Shown in pieces: positions 7,349 to 13,651 of a stretch of DNA of 14,068 nt (position 1 is its first letter; the number at the start of each line of letters is the position of its first letter). Source of the stretch: Piscirickettsiaceae bacterium. GTDB taxonomy: Bacteria; Pseudomonadota; Gammaproteobacteria; Methylococcales; Cycloclasticaceae. Below the pieces are notes generated by a model. That model was not told the origin of the DNA, searched no databases, and was given only the letters and a program-made list of their open reading frames with translations. The DNA lies in assembly GCA_002401365.1 (NCBI GenBank), contig NVSW01000022.1, forward strand, positions 1 through 14,068, given 5' to 3'. The position numbers were made by a program, and so were the translations under genes.

Positions 7349-7945
7349 TTAGAAAATGTTGCCGTGAGCAAAAGCTGTCATTGATAGTAGCATTGGTATA
7401 GATAACAAAACATTGGTTCTAGACGCCATTGAAGCAACTATTTTTGCTTTTGCAATTTCATCAGCCGACGCCTCTACGATACCCAATATTTTCTTTTGAT
7501 TTGGCCAAATTAAAACCCAGACATTAAATAGCATGATTGTGCCTAGCCAAGCACCTAAACCAATAACAGGACTTGCAAATGTAAACGCATTTACAATACC
7601 TACGCCAGTAGACTCAAGGGCACTGGCGCCAGTTAGCCAAGTAACTGCAGCAGACATGCGAAACCAAAGTAATGCGCGAGGTGCAACATACTTGCCAATA
7701 GCTGCGGGGCCTGGGCCACCTTCATCACTCAAGGCTTCGGCCATTGCAGGAACTTGAACAAAGTTAAAGTAATAAAGGAGTCCAATCCATGTAATACCAA
7801 CAATCACGTGCAGCCAAACTGTTGCCTCAAGCAGGTTAAAACCACCTGAACTATTCCATCCGAACAATGCGACTAAAATAGCTAAAACAAAGCCCGCTAT
7901 AATAGTTGCCTTAATGCTTGCTAAAAGTTTTTTAATCAATCCCAT
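7349..7945 (-). CDS. Stand-alone PuuD-like (urate oxidase N-terminal family) membrane protein
   Basis: The function is unknown. The 198-residue integral membrane protein has hydrophobic helices near 14-30, 41-62, 90-108, 117-147 and 178-193. Its motifs ATVWLHVIVGITWIGLLYYF (41-60, with H46 and W53), PRALLWFRMSAAVTWLTG (89-106), LFNVWVLIWPNQKK (139-152) and ASRTNVLLSIPMLLSM (174-189) resemble the membrane domain of PuuD, a membrane urate hydroxylase. The cytochrome c domain that follows in PuuD is absent: the frame ends at AHGNIF. No purine degradation genes are nearby, so urate oxidation should not be assumed. The start is firm: ATG at 7945 with AAAGGAGA (7958 to 7951) just upstream. A 12-base palindrome lies next to that ribosome binding site. 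Confidence 0.75.
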   Translation of the reverse strand: MGLIKKLLASIKATIIAGFVLAILVALFGWNSSGGFNLLEATVWLHVIVGITWIGLLYYFNFVQVPAMAEALSDEGGPGPAAIGKYVAPRALLWFRMSAAVTWLTGASALESTGVGIVNAFTFASPVIGLGAWLGTIMLFNVWVLIWPNQKKILGIVEASADEIAKAKIVASMASRTNVLLSIPMLLSMTAFAHGNIF

Positions 7946-7960
7946 CTTTATCTCCTTTGA

Positions 7961-7972
7961 GTTAGTGCTAAC
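7961..7972. repeat. Operator-like palindrome upstream of the PuuD-like gene
   Basis: GTTAGTGCTAAC has perfect five-base arms around a TG centre. It lies directly upstream of the AAAGGAGA ribosome binding site of the minus-strand gene starting at 7945. If the CATAAT at 7990-7985 (minus strand) is the -10, the palindrome falls just inside the transcript start, a usual place for a repressor. No convincing -35 supports that promoter, so this is a candidate only. Confidence 0.35.
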
Positions 7973-8128
7973 AATTATTTAGCTATTATGCCTTTTTTAT
8001 AAACTCCGAATTTCAATGTAGAGTATCAAAAAGTTAGTCGTTAAGAATAGTGCTGTTGGTCTGTAAAATCAACATATTTAACCAAGTTAAAGAATCTGAG
8101 GCTAAAAAAACAGACCTATAAGCAAGCC

Positions 8129-8971
8129 TCAATAAGCATTAATTTTCTTTGTGGGGCTATGCAGGTGTATATCTTGTTGAGGGTAAGGGATGCTGATGCC
8201 TTCGTCGTCGAAACGTAATTTTATCTTCTCAAGCAAGTCAAAATGTACGCCCCAATAATCGGCTGATTTAACCCAAGGGCGAACGGCAAAATTTACGCTG
8301 CTATCTGCTAATTCAAGTAGCCCCAACAGAGGTGCTGGATCTTTTAAAATGCGCTCATCTTCATCCATTAGTTCATTTAAGACAGCTTTAGCTTTTTTAA
8401 TGTCATCGTCATAGCCAATACCAACAACTAAATCTAGCCGGCGCGTTGGTTTGGTTGAGTAGTTGGTAATGTTGCCATTCATAAGGCTATCATTGGGGAT
8501 GATGATGGTTTTATTGTCGCCAGTTCTTAAAATGGTATTGAAAATATGAACTTCCTCAACGATACCTGCGACCCCGGCACCTTCGATAAAGTCGCCTTGT
8601 TTGAAAGGCCGGAAAATAATCATTAGAACGCCAGCCGCAAAATTAGATAGGGAGCCTTGCAATGCTAAACCGATGGCTAAACCGGCGGCACCCAAAATCG
8701 CAATAAATGAAGTGGTTTGAATGCCGAGTTGGCCCAGTGATGCAATAATTATGAAGGCCAATAAGCCGGCATAAATAATATTGGTGGTAAAGGAGATCAG
8801 GATAGGGTCGGAGCCTGCTTTACCCATCGTTTTAGCAATACCAGATCTAACCATTTTCGCGATGATTTTGCCGATAATAAAAATGGCGAGTGCGGCGATT
8901 ACTTTTAAGCCATAGTCGGTCAGTAGTTCATTTAATTGGTTTAATGTGCTTTCAGACAGTAAATTGTCCAT
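8129..8971 (-). CDS. mscS: Small-conductance mechanosensitive channel, MscS family
   Basis: This inner-membrane channel opens under membrane tension and releases solutes on hypo-osmotic shock. The 280 residues are near the 286 of E. coli MscS. There are three helices: about 22-41, 62-85 and the pore helix 91-121. The pore sequence GAAGLAIGLALQGSLSN (94-110) places L98 and L102 at the E. coli gate leucines L105 and L109, with Q105 and G106 matching Q112 and G113. The beta-domain (RPFKQGDFIEG, RTGDNKTIIIPNDSLMNGNI) and the C-terminal GISIPYPQQDIHL segment follow. The ATG at 8971 has TGGAGT about 8 bases upstream. The gene starts 39 bases after the hda stop with no hairpin between, so it may share that transcript. 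Confidence 0.95.
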   Translation of the reverse strand: MDNLLSESTLNQLNELLTDYGLKVIAALAIFIIGKIIAKMVRSGIAKTMGKAGSDPILISFTTNIIYAGLLAFIIIASLGQLGIQTTSFIAILGAAGLAIGLALQGSLSNFAAGVLMIIFRPFKQGDFIEGAGVAGIVEEVHIFNTILRTGDNKTIIIPNDSLMNGNITNYSTKPTRRLDLVVGIGYDDDIKKAKAVLNELMDEDERILKDPAPLLGLLELADSSVNFAVRPWVKSADYWGVHFDLLEKIKLRFDDEGISIPYPQQDIHLHSPTKKINAY

Positions 8972-9010
8972 GTGATTGACTCCAGATTGTAGATAAATAT
9001 AAACGTTAGG

Positions 9011-9691
9011 TTAATTAAGCAGGGTGAGTTTTACAAAGGGAATGGTTAGTTTTCGCTGTGCAGCTAGGCTCGCATGATTTAATCGTTGAAGCAAACGCCA
9101 TAATGTAGGGAGATCACGTGGGAACCGGCTGAGGATGAATTCGGCAACGTCACTATTTAACACTAGGCCTAAGCTTTTGGCGCGATGCTGCATCGCCTTT
9201 ATAGTTGACTCGTTATCTAGCGGGTAGATATTAAGTGGTAAGCAACTACATAGTCGGCTTTTTAGGTCGCTTAACGCGAGAGGCAAATATTGAGGTGACG
9301 TTTTAGAGCTAACAATTAGTTGCCCACCTTGTTGTTTTAGGTTGTTGAATAAATTGAATATGCCTTCTTCCCATGTTGCGTTACCATTAATAGCGTCAAT
9401 ATCATCGATGCATATTAAATTGACTGACTCCATGCCATCGAGGATGTTTGGTGAAAAATCCAATAAATCTTGTAGCGGCAGGTAGCTAGTCGTTTTATTT
9501 AAGGTAGAGGCGTGTTGACAGGCCGCTTGTAATAAGTGTGTTTTGCCGGTGCCAGCATCGCCCCATAAAAAAATAAACGTATCATCAAGAGTTTGTAGTG
9601 AGCGCAGGATAAGAGAGTTGTTGCCGGCAATAAAATTATCGAAATTGTAGTCGTCGTGCAACTGCAAGGGTAACGGGATTTGTGGGTGCAT
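9011..9691 (-). CDS. hda: DnaA regulatory inactivator Hda
   Basis: Hda binds the DNA-loaded beta clamp and stimulates ATP hydrolysis by DnaA (RIDA), preventing re-initiation of replication. The 226-residue product has the N-terminal clamp-binding motif QIPLPL (4-9), Walker A GDAGTGKT (44-51), Walker B LICIDDID (92-99), sensor I-like IVSSK (126-130), the arginine finger in LKSRL (R146) and a sensor II-like arginine in RFPRDLPTLWRLL (R192). It lacks DnaA's DNA-binding domain IV. Its ATG overlaps the stop of the DUF2069 gene by one base (TAATG), indicating translational coupling, and it closes the tight arsC-wrbA-DUF2069-hda group. Confidence 0.96.
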   Translation of the reverse strand: MHPQIPLPLQLHDDYNFDNFIAGNNSLILRSLQTLDDTFIFLWGDAGTGKTHLLQAACQHASTLNKTTSYLPLQDLLDFSPNILDGMESVNLICIDDIDAINGNATWEEGIFNLFNNLKQQGGQLIVSSKTSPQYLPLALSDLKSRLCSCLPLNIYPLDNESTIKAMQHRAKSLGLVLNSDVAEFILSRFPRDLPTLWRLLQRLNHASLAAQRKLTIPFVKLTLLN

Positions 9692-10044
9692 TACGGTTTG
9701 TTTAGCCGTCGAATATAAAGGGATGCGCTAAAAAATACGGTTAAACTGATAATGATTTCGATGATGCCAAGTATTCTTGTAGCTGGGTTGGCAAACGCTT
9801 CCATCGTGCCATGAATAAAATACAGCAAGCTTAAATAGGCCGCCCAATTAACGGGTTTGTCACGGCCGTGTAAAACACCCATTAAAGGCAGTAATAATGG
9901 TACTACGCAGGTAATGATGACTAGCGCAATGGGAAATGTTTGCGGCGGGGCGAGAACCGTTATCCATAACGTGATAAGAGTAATTAAACTGAGGTAGCTC
10001 AATAATTGTAGCCAATAGGCAACTTTTTTTCCTGGTAGGGTCAT
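9691..10044 (-). CDS. DUF2069 family small integral membrane protein
   Basis: The function is unknown. The 117-residue form starts at the ATG at 10044 (MTLPGKKVAYWLQ), two bases after the wrbA stop. It has four predicted helices (about 8-30, 35-53, 65-80, 88-109) and a basic C-terminus (RRLNKP). The frame is open back to an ATG at 10098, which would add 18 residues inside wrbA. I prefer the shorter form because the added part is polar, unlike the rest, and the short gap fits the operon pattern. The stop overlaps the hda ATG by one base. I recall DUF2069 proteins lying between wrbA and hda in other gammaproteobacteria, which supports the identification. Confidence 0.83.
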   Translation of the reverse strand: MTLPGKKVAYWLQLLSYLSLITLITLWITVLAPPQTFPIALVIITCVVPLLLPLMGVLHGRDKPVNWAAYLSLLYFIHGTMEAFANPATRILGIIEIIISLTVFFSASLYIRRLNKP

Positions 10045-10046
10045 TG

Positions 10047-10640
10047 CTAGGATAGTTTTTTTGTAAGTAGGGCGATGCGTTTGCCTAATGCCAGGCAAAG
10101 AGCAGATTCATGACGGTCAATTTTACGAGAGTTTTCAATGCCAGCAAGGTGACTGGCGCCGTATGGGGTGCCGCCAGAGTTTGTTTCAAGCAATGCGCTC
10201 TCTGAGTAAGGGAGGCCTGCCAATAGCATCCCGTGGTGCAATAGTGGAAGCATCATTGATGTTAATGTTGTTTCTTGCCCGCCATGCATACTGCTAGTAG
10301 AGGTGAACACGGCAGCGGGTTTGCCGATGAGTGCGCCCGACAGCCAAAGGTTGCTGGTACCATCAAGAAAGTATTTGAGAGGCGCAGCCATATTGCCGAA
10401 ACGGGTTGGACTGCCTAGTATCAAGCCGTCACAATTCTCAAGGTCGCTTAGCTTGGCGTATAAAGCGCCAGCGCTTGGAATGTTGTCTTCTATGGCTTCA
10501 CAAACTGTCGAAATGGCCGGCACGGTACGTATCTTAGCCTGTACGCCATCGACCTCTTCCACGCCACGCGCAATCAAGTTTGCCATTTGCCCAGTGGCGC
10601 CGTGGCGGCTGTAAAATAAAACTAGGACTTCGGTCGTCAT
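10047..10640 (-). CDS. wrbA: NAD(P)H:quinone oxidoreductase, WrbA type (flavodoxin-like)
   Basis: This FMN protein reduces quinones by two electrons using NAD(P)H, avoiding semiquinone radicals. The 197 residues match E. coli WrbA (198). FMN-binding loops are SRHGATGQMA (11-20), SPTRFGNM (77-84) and STSSMHGGQE (114-123); HHG (135-137) and GGTPYGAS (156-163) are also family features. The start ATG at 10640 is one base after the stop of the arsC-like gene (TAA-A-ATG). No separate Shine-Dalgarno is evident, so it is probably translated by re-initiation. It is the second gene of the arsC-wrbA-DUF2069-hda group. Confidence 0.95.
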   Translation of the reverse strand: MTTEVLVLFYSRHGATGQMANLIARGVEEVDGVQAKIRTVPAISTVCEAIEDNIPSAGALYAKLSDLENCDGLILGSPTRFGNMAAPLKYFLDGTSNLWLSGALIGKPAAVFTSTSSMHGGQETTLTSMMLPLLHHGMLLAGLPYSESALLETNSGGTPYGASHLAGIENSRKIDRHESALCLALGKRIALLTKKLS

Positions 10641-10641
10641 T

Positions 10642-10989
10642 TTATAGAATTTCTAAAACACTTTCAGGCGGGCGACCAATTGCGGCTTTACCGTTTGCTA
10701 GTACGATTGGCCGTTCGATTAAAATCGGGTTTTCAATCATTGCGGTTACTAGTTGGTCGTCACTTAAACTGTTATCAGCTAGGCCAAGTTCTTTATAAAC
10801 GGCCTCACCCTTGCGCATTAAATCGCGTGGTTTTAGGGCAAGTAATGCTAGAACAGATTCTAATTCGGCTTTACTGGGTGCTTGTTTTAGATATTCAATA
10901 ATGTCCGGCTGGATGCCTTTTTCTTCAAGAAGTTGCAGTGTTTGGCGTGATTTGCTGCAGCGGGGGTTGTGGTAGATTTTAATGCTCAT
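10642..10989 (-). CDS. arsC: Arsenate reductase, glutaredoxin-dependent ArsC/YfgD type
   Basis: A thioredoxin-fold protein of the ArsC family, 115 residues. The catalytic cysteine is C11 in NPRCSKSR. The three arginines known to bind arsenate in plasmid R773 ArsC have counterparts: R59 (DLMRKGE), R93 (ERPIV) and R106 (IGRPPE). This supports arsenate reduction to arsenite with glutathione and glutaredoxin. However, no arsR, arsB or acr3 is nearby. The place beside hda matches the chromosomal yfgD-type gene, whose true role is less clear. The ATG at 10989 has AGGAC about 8 bases upstream. It is the first gene of its operon and is divergent from hldE. Confidence 0.92.
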   Translation of the reverse strand: MSIKIYHNPRCSKSRQTLQLLEEKGIQPDIIEYLKQAPSKAELESVLALLALKPRDLMRKGEAVYKELGLADNSLSDDQLVTAMIENPILIERPIVLANGKAAIGRPPESVLEIL

Positions 10990-11033
10990 AATTGAACGTC
11001 CTAAAAGTATTTTGTAGAGGGGATAAGTCGCTT

Positions 11034-11064
11034 ATTATACCCAAAAGGTATGCCGTTCGCGCAA
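11034..11064 (-). promoter_or_regulatory. Predicted promoter of arsC-wrbA-DUF2069-hda
   Basis: A perfect -10 TATAAT is read on the minus strand from 11039 to 11034. The best -35 is TTGCGC (11064 to 11059), with a long 19-base spacer, so the promoter may need an activator or be weak. Transcription would begin near 11027, giving a leader of about 38 bases. The -10 lies in a small inverted repeat, ATACC (11037-11041)/GGTAT (11047-11051). Confidence 0.45.
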
Positions 11065-11110
11065 AGGATAAAACAGTTTGTCTGGATAGTTTTATACCCA
11101 CTGGGCATAA
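11035..11110. repeat. Repeated TTATACCCA elements in the arsC/hldE intergenic region
   Basis: The nonamer TTATACCCA occurs at 11035-11043 and again at 11092-11100, 57 bases apart. The second copy forms a 19-base near-palindrome (11092-11110, TTATACCCA C TGGGCATAA, one mismatch). The first is part of ATACC-N5-GGTAT. Read on the minus strand, each copy contains a -10-like box (TATAAT and TATAAA). They may be two promoters or paired regulator sites; the sequence alone does not decide. Confidence 0.4.
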
Positions 11111-11119
11111 GTTTCATTG

Positions 11120-11143
11120 AAATTGAAAATAAACCTTCAATTT
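11120..11143. repeat. AT-rich inverted repeat upstream of hldE
   Basis: AAATTGAA (11120-11127) and TTCAATTT (11136-11143) are perfect eight-base arms around an eight-base loop. The repeat lies about 45 bases upstream of the predicted hldE promoter. It has no T tract and so is not a terminator. It could be a protein site or chance in AT-rich DNA. Confidence 0.3.
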
Positions 11144-11187
11144 AATTCAGCTTTAAACGACAGGCTTTTTATGCTTTGCTTAGCGCA

Positions 11188-11196
11188 TGATATGAT
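11188..11196 (+). promoter_or_regulatory. Predicted extended -10 promoter of hldE-hldD-waaA
   Basis: TGATATGAT gives a TGn extension and the -10 TATGAT (11191-11196). The -35 region (TTTATG near 11168-11173) is poor, typical of extended -10 promoters. Transcription would begin near 11203, about 27 bases before the ATG at 11230. Confidence 0.45.
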
Positions 11197-11229
11197 GTTC
11201 GGCATACGATTTAATTTAGAATTTTGAAG

Positions 11230-12663
11230 ATGAAGCTACCTGATTTTAGTCAAGCATCGGTATTGGTTGTTGGTGATTTGATGCTCGATAGAAACTGGCA
11301 AGGTGATACCTCGAGAATTTCACCTGAAGCTCCTGTGCCAGTGGTGCACGTTAAAGACGTTGAAGATCGCCCGGGCGGCGCTGGCAATGTGGCGTTGAAT
11401 ATTGCTGCATTAGACGCATCCGTTACCGTGATGGGTTATACGGGAAGTGATGATGCGGCAGTCGCGCTGAAAAGCCAATTAGAACAGGCGAATGTACGCT
11501 GTAAATTTGAGCAACTGACCGACCAGCCAACCATTACCAAATTACGTATTCTGAGTCGCCATCAACAATTAATTCGGTTGGATTTCGAAGACAGCTTCCA
11601 CGATCTGCCAGCGGAAAAATTGTTAGCAAGTTTTGCTCAGGCCTTACCAAGTCATAATGTGGTCATTTTATCTGACTATGGCAAAGGCACATTAGCATCG
11701 GTTCAACAGCTTATAGCTGAGGCTAAATTGGCGGGAAAAAAAGTGCTCATAGACCCAAAGGGAAGTGACTTTGCTAAATACCATGGTGCCACTTTAATTA
11801 CACCAAACTGGAGTGAGTTTCAGGCCGTTGTAGGTGAATGCGAAAGTGATGAGGATGTCGTTTTACGTGGTTCTGCTTTGTTGGAGGAGCTGGGGCTTGA
11901 AGCGTTGTTGGTGACGCGTGGTGAAAAAGGCATGACGTTATTACAGCCTAATGAAGCGCCTATTCATTTGCCCACCCAAGCACAAGAAGTGTTCGATGTA
12001 ACAGGTGCTGGTGATACGGTTATTTCAACCTTGGCCGCGTGTTTGGCAGCGGGTTCAAGTTTTTCAGAAGCAACCGTATTGGCTAATCAAGCTGCTGGTT
12101 TGGTGGTGGCTAAGTTGGGTGCGGCAACCATTAGCCAGCAAGAACTTAAGGCAACCTTGCACACGCTAGATGATATGGCTAGAGGGTTTGTGAGTGCGGA
12201 TGAGTTAGATATTGCTATTACCACGGCACGAGTTAACGGTGAAAAAATCGTTTTAACTAATGGCTGTTTTGATATTTTGCACCCAGGGCACGTGCGTTAT
12301 TTGCAACAAGCAAAAAATTTAGCTGATCGCTTGATTATTTTGGTTAATGACGATGCGTCTGTTGCTAGATTAAAAGGCCCTGAGCGCCCTATTAATTCAT
12401 TAGAAATACGGGCAGAAATGTTGTCGGCATTGGCGTGCGTGGATTGGGTGTGTGCGTTTTCTGAAGACTCTCCACGGGAACATATTTGTCGTATTCTCCC
12501 CGATATTTTAGTGAAAGGCGGCGACTATAAAAGTATTGAAGATATTGAGGGACATGATTGTGTTGCCGACGCTGGCGGCGCAACCTACGTACTAGATTAT
12601 GTCGATGGTTGTTCGACTACAAATTTAATTAAAAACATACGCGATACGCAGGATAAGAGGTAA
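11230..12663 (+). CDS. hldE: Bifunctional heptose-7-phosphate kinase / heptose-1-phosphate adenylyltransferase
   Basis: HldE makes ADP-D-glycero-beta-D-manno-heptose for the LPS inner core through two cytosolic activities. From the ATG at 11230 it has 477 residues, the same as E. coli HldE as I recall. The N-terminal PfkB-type kinase domain (about 1-315) carries RPGGAGNVALNIAAL (47-61) and DVTGAGDTVISTLAA (256-270, catalytic Asp in GAGD). The C-terminal nucleotidyltransferase domain has TNGCFDILHPGHVRYL (343-358, the HxGH motif) and KGGDYK (429-434). A TTG at 11224 would add two residues, but ATG fits the E. coli start (MKVTLPEF). hldD follows after six bases. Confidence 0.97.
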   Translation: MKLPDFSQASVLVVGDLMLDRNWQGDTSRISPEAPVPVVHVKDVEDRPGGAGNVALNIAALDASVTVMGYTGSDDAAVALKSQLEQANVRCKFEQLTDQPTITKLRILSRHQQLIRLDFEDSFHDLPAEKLLASFAQALPSHNVVILSDYGKGTLASVQQLIAEAKLAGKKVLIDPKGSDFAKYHGATLITPNWSEFQAVVGECESDEDVVLRGSALLEELGLEALLVTRGEKGMTLLQPNEAPIHLPTQAQEVFDVTGAGDTVISTLAACLAAGSSFSEATVLANQAAGLVVAKLGAATISQQELKATLHTLDDMARGFVSADELDIAITTARVNGEKIVLTNGCFDILHPGHVRYLQQAKNLADRLIILVNDDASVARLKGPERPINSLEIRAEMLSALACVDWVCAFSEDSPREHICRILPDILVKGGDYKSIEDIEGHDCVADAGGATYVLDYVDGCSTTNLIKNIRDTQDKR

Positions 12664-12669
12664 ACGAAG

Positions 12670-13626
12670 ATGATAATCGTAACAGGTGGCGCGGGCTTTA
12701 TTGGCAGCAATATTGTGCAGGGTTTAAATGCAAAAGGCATAGACGATATATTGGTAGTCGATGATTTAAGCGACGGCACTAAATTTAAAAACATCGTCGA
12801 TGGGCGTATTGCTGATTATATGGATAAAGATGATTTCTTAGACGGTATCTTGGGTGGTGATTTTGACGATGTGAAAATTGAAGTTATTTTTCATCAAGGT
12901 GCCTGTTCGTCGACCACAGAATGGGATGGCCAGTTCATGATGGAGAATAACTACGAATATTCTAAGACGTTATTTCATTTTTGTCAGACGCATAAAATAT
13001 CTTTTATTTATGCGTCCAGCGCGTCAGTATATGGCGGTGGTAGTGTATTTAAAGAAGACTTAGCAAACGAAGCGCCGTTAAATGTTTACGGCTACTCTAA
13101 GTTTTTGTTTGACCAATATGTCCGTAAACAAGCATTATCCAATCACCAAGAGGTGAGAAGCCAAGTGATTGGCCTGCGTTATTTCAATGTATACGGGCCA
13201 CGTGAACGGCATAAAGGCAGCATGGCGAGTGTGGCGTTTCATTTGAATAATCAATTACTTGAAAAAGGCGAGGTTAAGCTATTTGCCGGCTGCGATGGTT
13301 ACGGCGATGGTGAACAAGTACGTGATTTTGTTTATGTTACTGATGTAGTTGATGTTAATTTATGGTTTTTAGATAACCCGAGTGTGTCTGGCATTTTTAA
13401 TTGTGGCACGGGCAACAGCCAGCCATTTAAGGATGTTGCAAAAGGGGTGTTGGATTATCATCAAAAAGGTAACTTAAGTTATATTCCTTTTCCAGACCAT
13501 TTAGTTGGACATTACCAAAGTTTTACCGAAGCAGACTTAACCGCCTTACGTGCGGCGGGCTGTAACCATGTTTTCAAAACGGTGGCCGAAGGTGTTGAGT
13601 GTTATATGGAATGGTTAAATAGCTAG
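12670..13626 (+). CDS. hldD: ADP-L-glycero-D-manno-heptose 6-epimerase
   Basis: It inverts C6 of ADP-heptose to give the L-glycero form used by the heptosyltransferases. It is an extended short-chain dehydrogenase of 318 residues. The NADP-binding TGGAGFIG lies at 5-12, and the active-site residues S116 (in YASSASVYG), Y140 and K144 (YGYSK) fall at the E. coli numbers. YFNVYGPRERHKGSMAS (171-187) holds the second conserved lysine, K182. The substrate loops FAGCDGYGDGEQVRDFVYV are intact. The ATG at 12670 has AGAGG about 9 bases upstream, overlapping the end of hldE, so the two genes are coupled. Confidence 0.97.
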   Translation: MIIVTGGAGFIGSNIVQGLNAKGIDDILVVDDLSDGTKFKNIVDGRIADYMDKDDFLDGILGGDFDDVKIEVIFHQGACSSTTEWDGQFMMENNYEYSKTLFHFCQTHKISFIYASSASVYGGGSVFKEDLANEAPLNVYGYSKFLFDQYVRKQALSNHQEVRSQVIGLRYFNVYGPRERHKGSMASVAFHLNNQLLEKGEVKLFAGCDGYGDGEQVRDFVYVTDVVDVNLWFLDNPSVSGIFNCGTGNSQPFKDVAKGVLDYHQKGNLSYIPFPDHLVGHYQSFTEADLTALRAAGCNHVFKTVAEGVECYMEWLNS

Positions 13627-13651
13627 TTAATTAACGGGATAGTCACCTTAT

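Noticed and set aside
7961..7972. The GTTAGTGCTAAC palindrome as part of a CIRCE heat-shock element (TTAGCACTC-N9-GAGTGCTAA).
   Set aside because: Only the TTAGCACT half is similar. The spacing and second half are missing, so I list it only as a generic operator-like repeat.
8058..8130. Possible hairpins after mscS (GGTCTGT/ACAGACC and GAGGCT/AGCCTC with a nearby A/T run).
   Set aside because: The loops are about 45 and 21 bases and the stems overlap the gene end or lack a following T tract. This is not convincing as a terminator.
10045..10098. An 18-residue N-terminal extension of the DUF2069 protein.
   Set aside because: It lies inside wrbA and is polar and basic. The ATG at 10044, two bases after the wrbA stop, fits the operon better.
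10303..10614. A 103-residue plus-strand open frame opposite wrbA.
   Set aside because: The minus-strand WrbA reading has all the FMN-binding motifs. The plus-strand frame has no ribosome binding site or recognisable domain.
10642..10989. An arsenic resistance operon.
   Set aside because: ArsC is catalytically complete, but there is no arsR, arsB, acr3 or arsH nearby. The neighbours are the usual wrbA/hda housekeeping genes.
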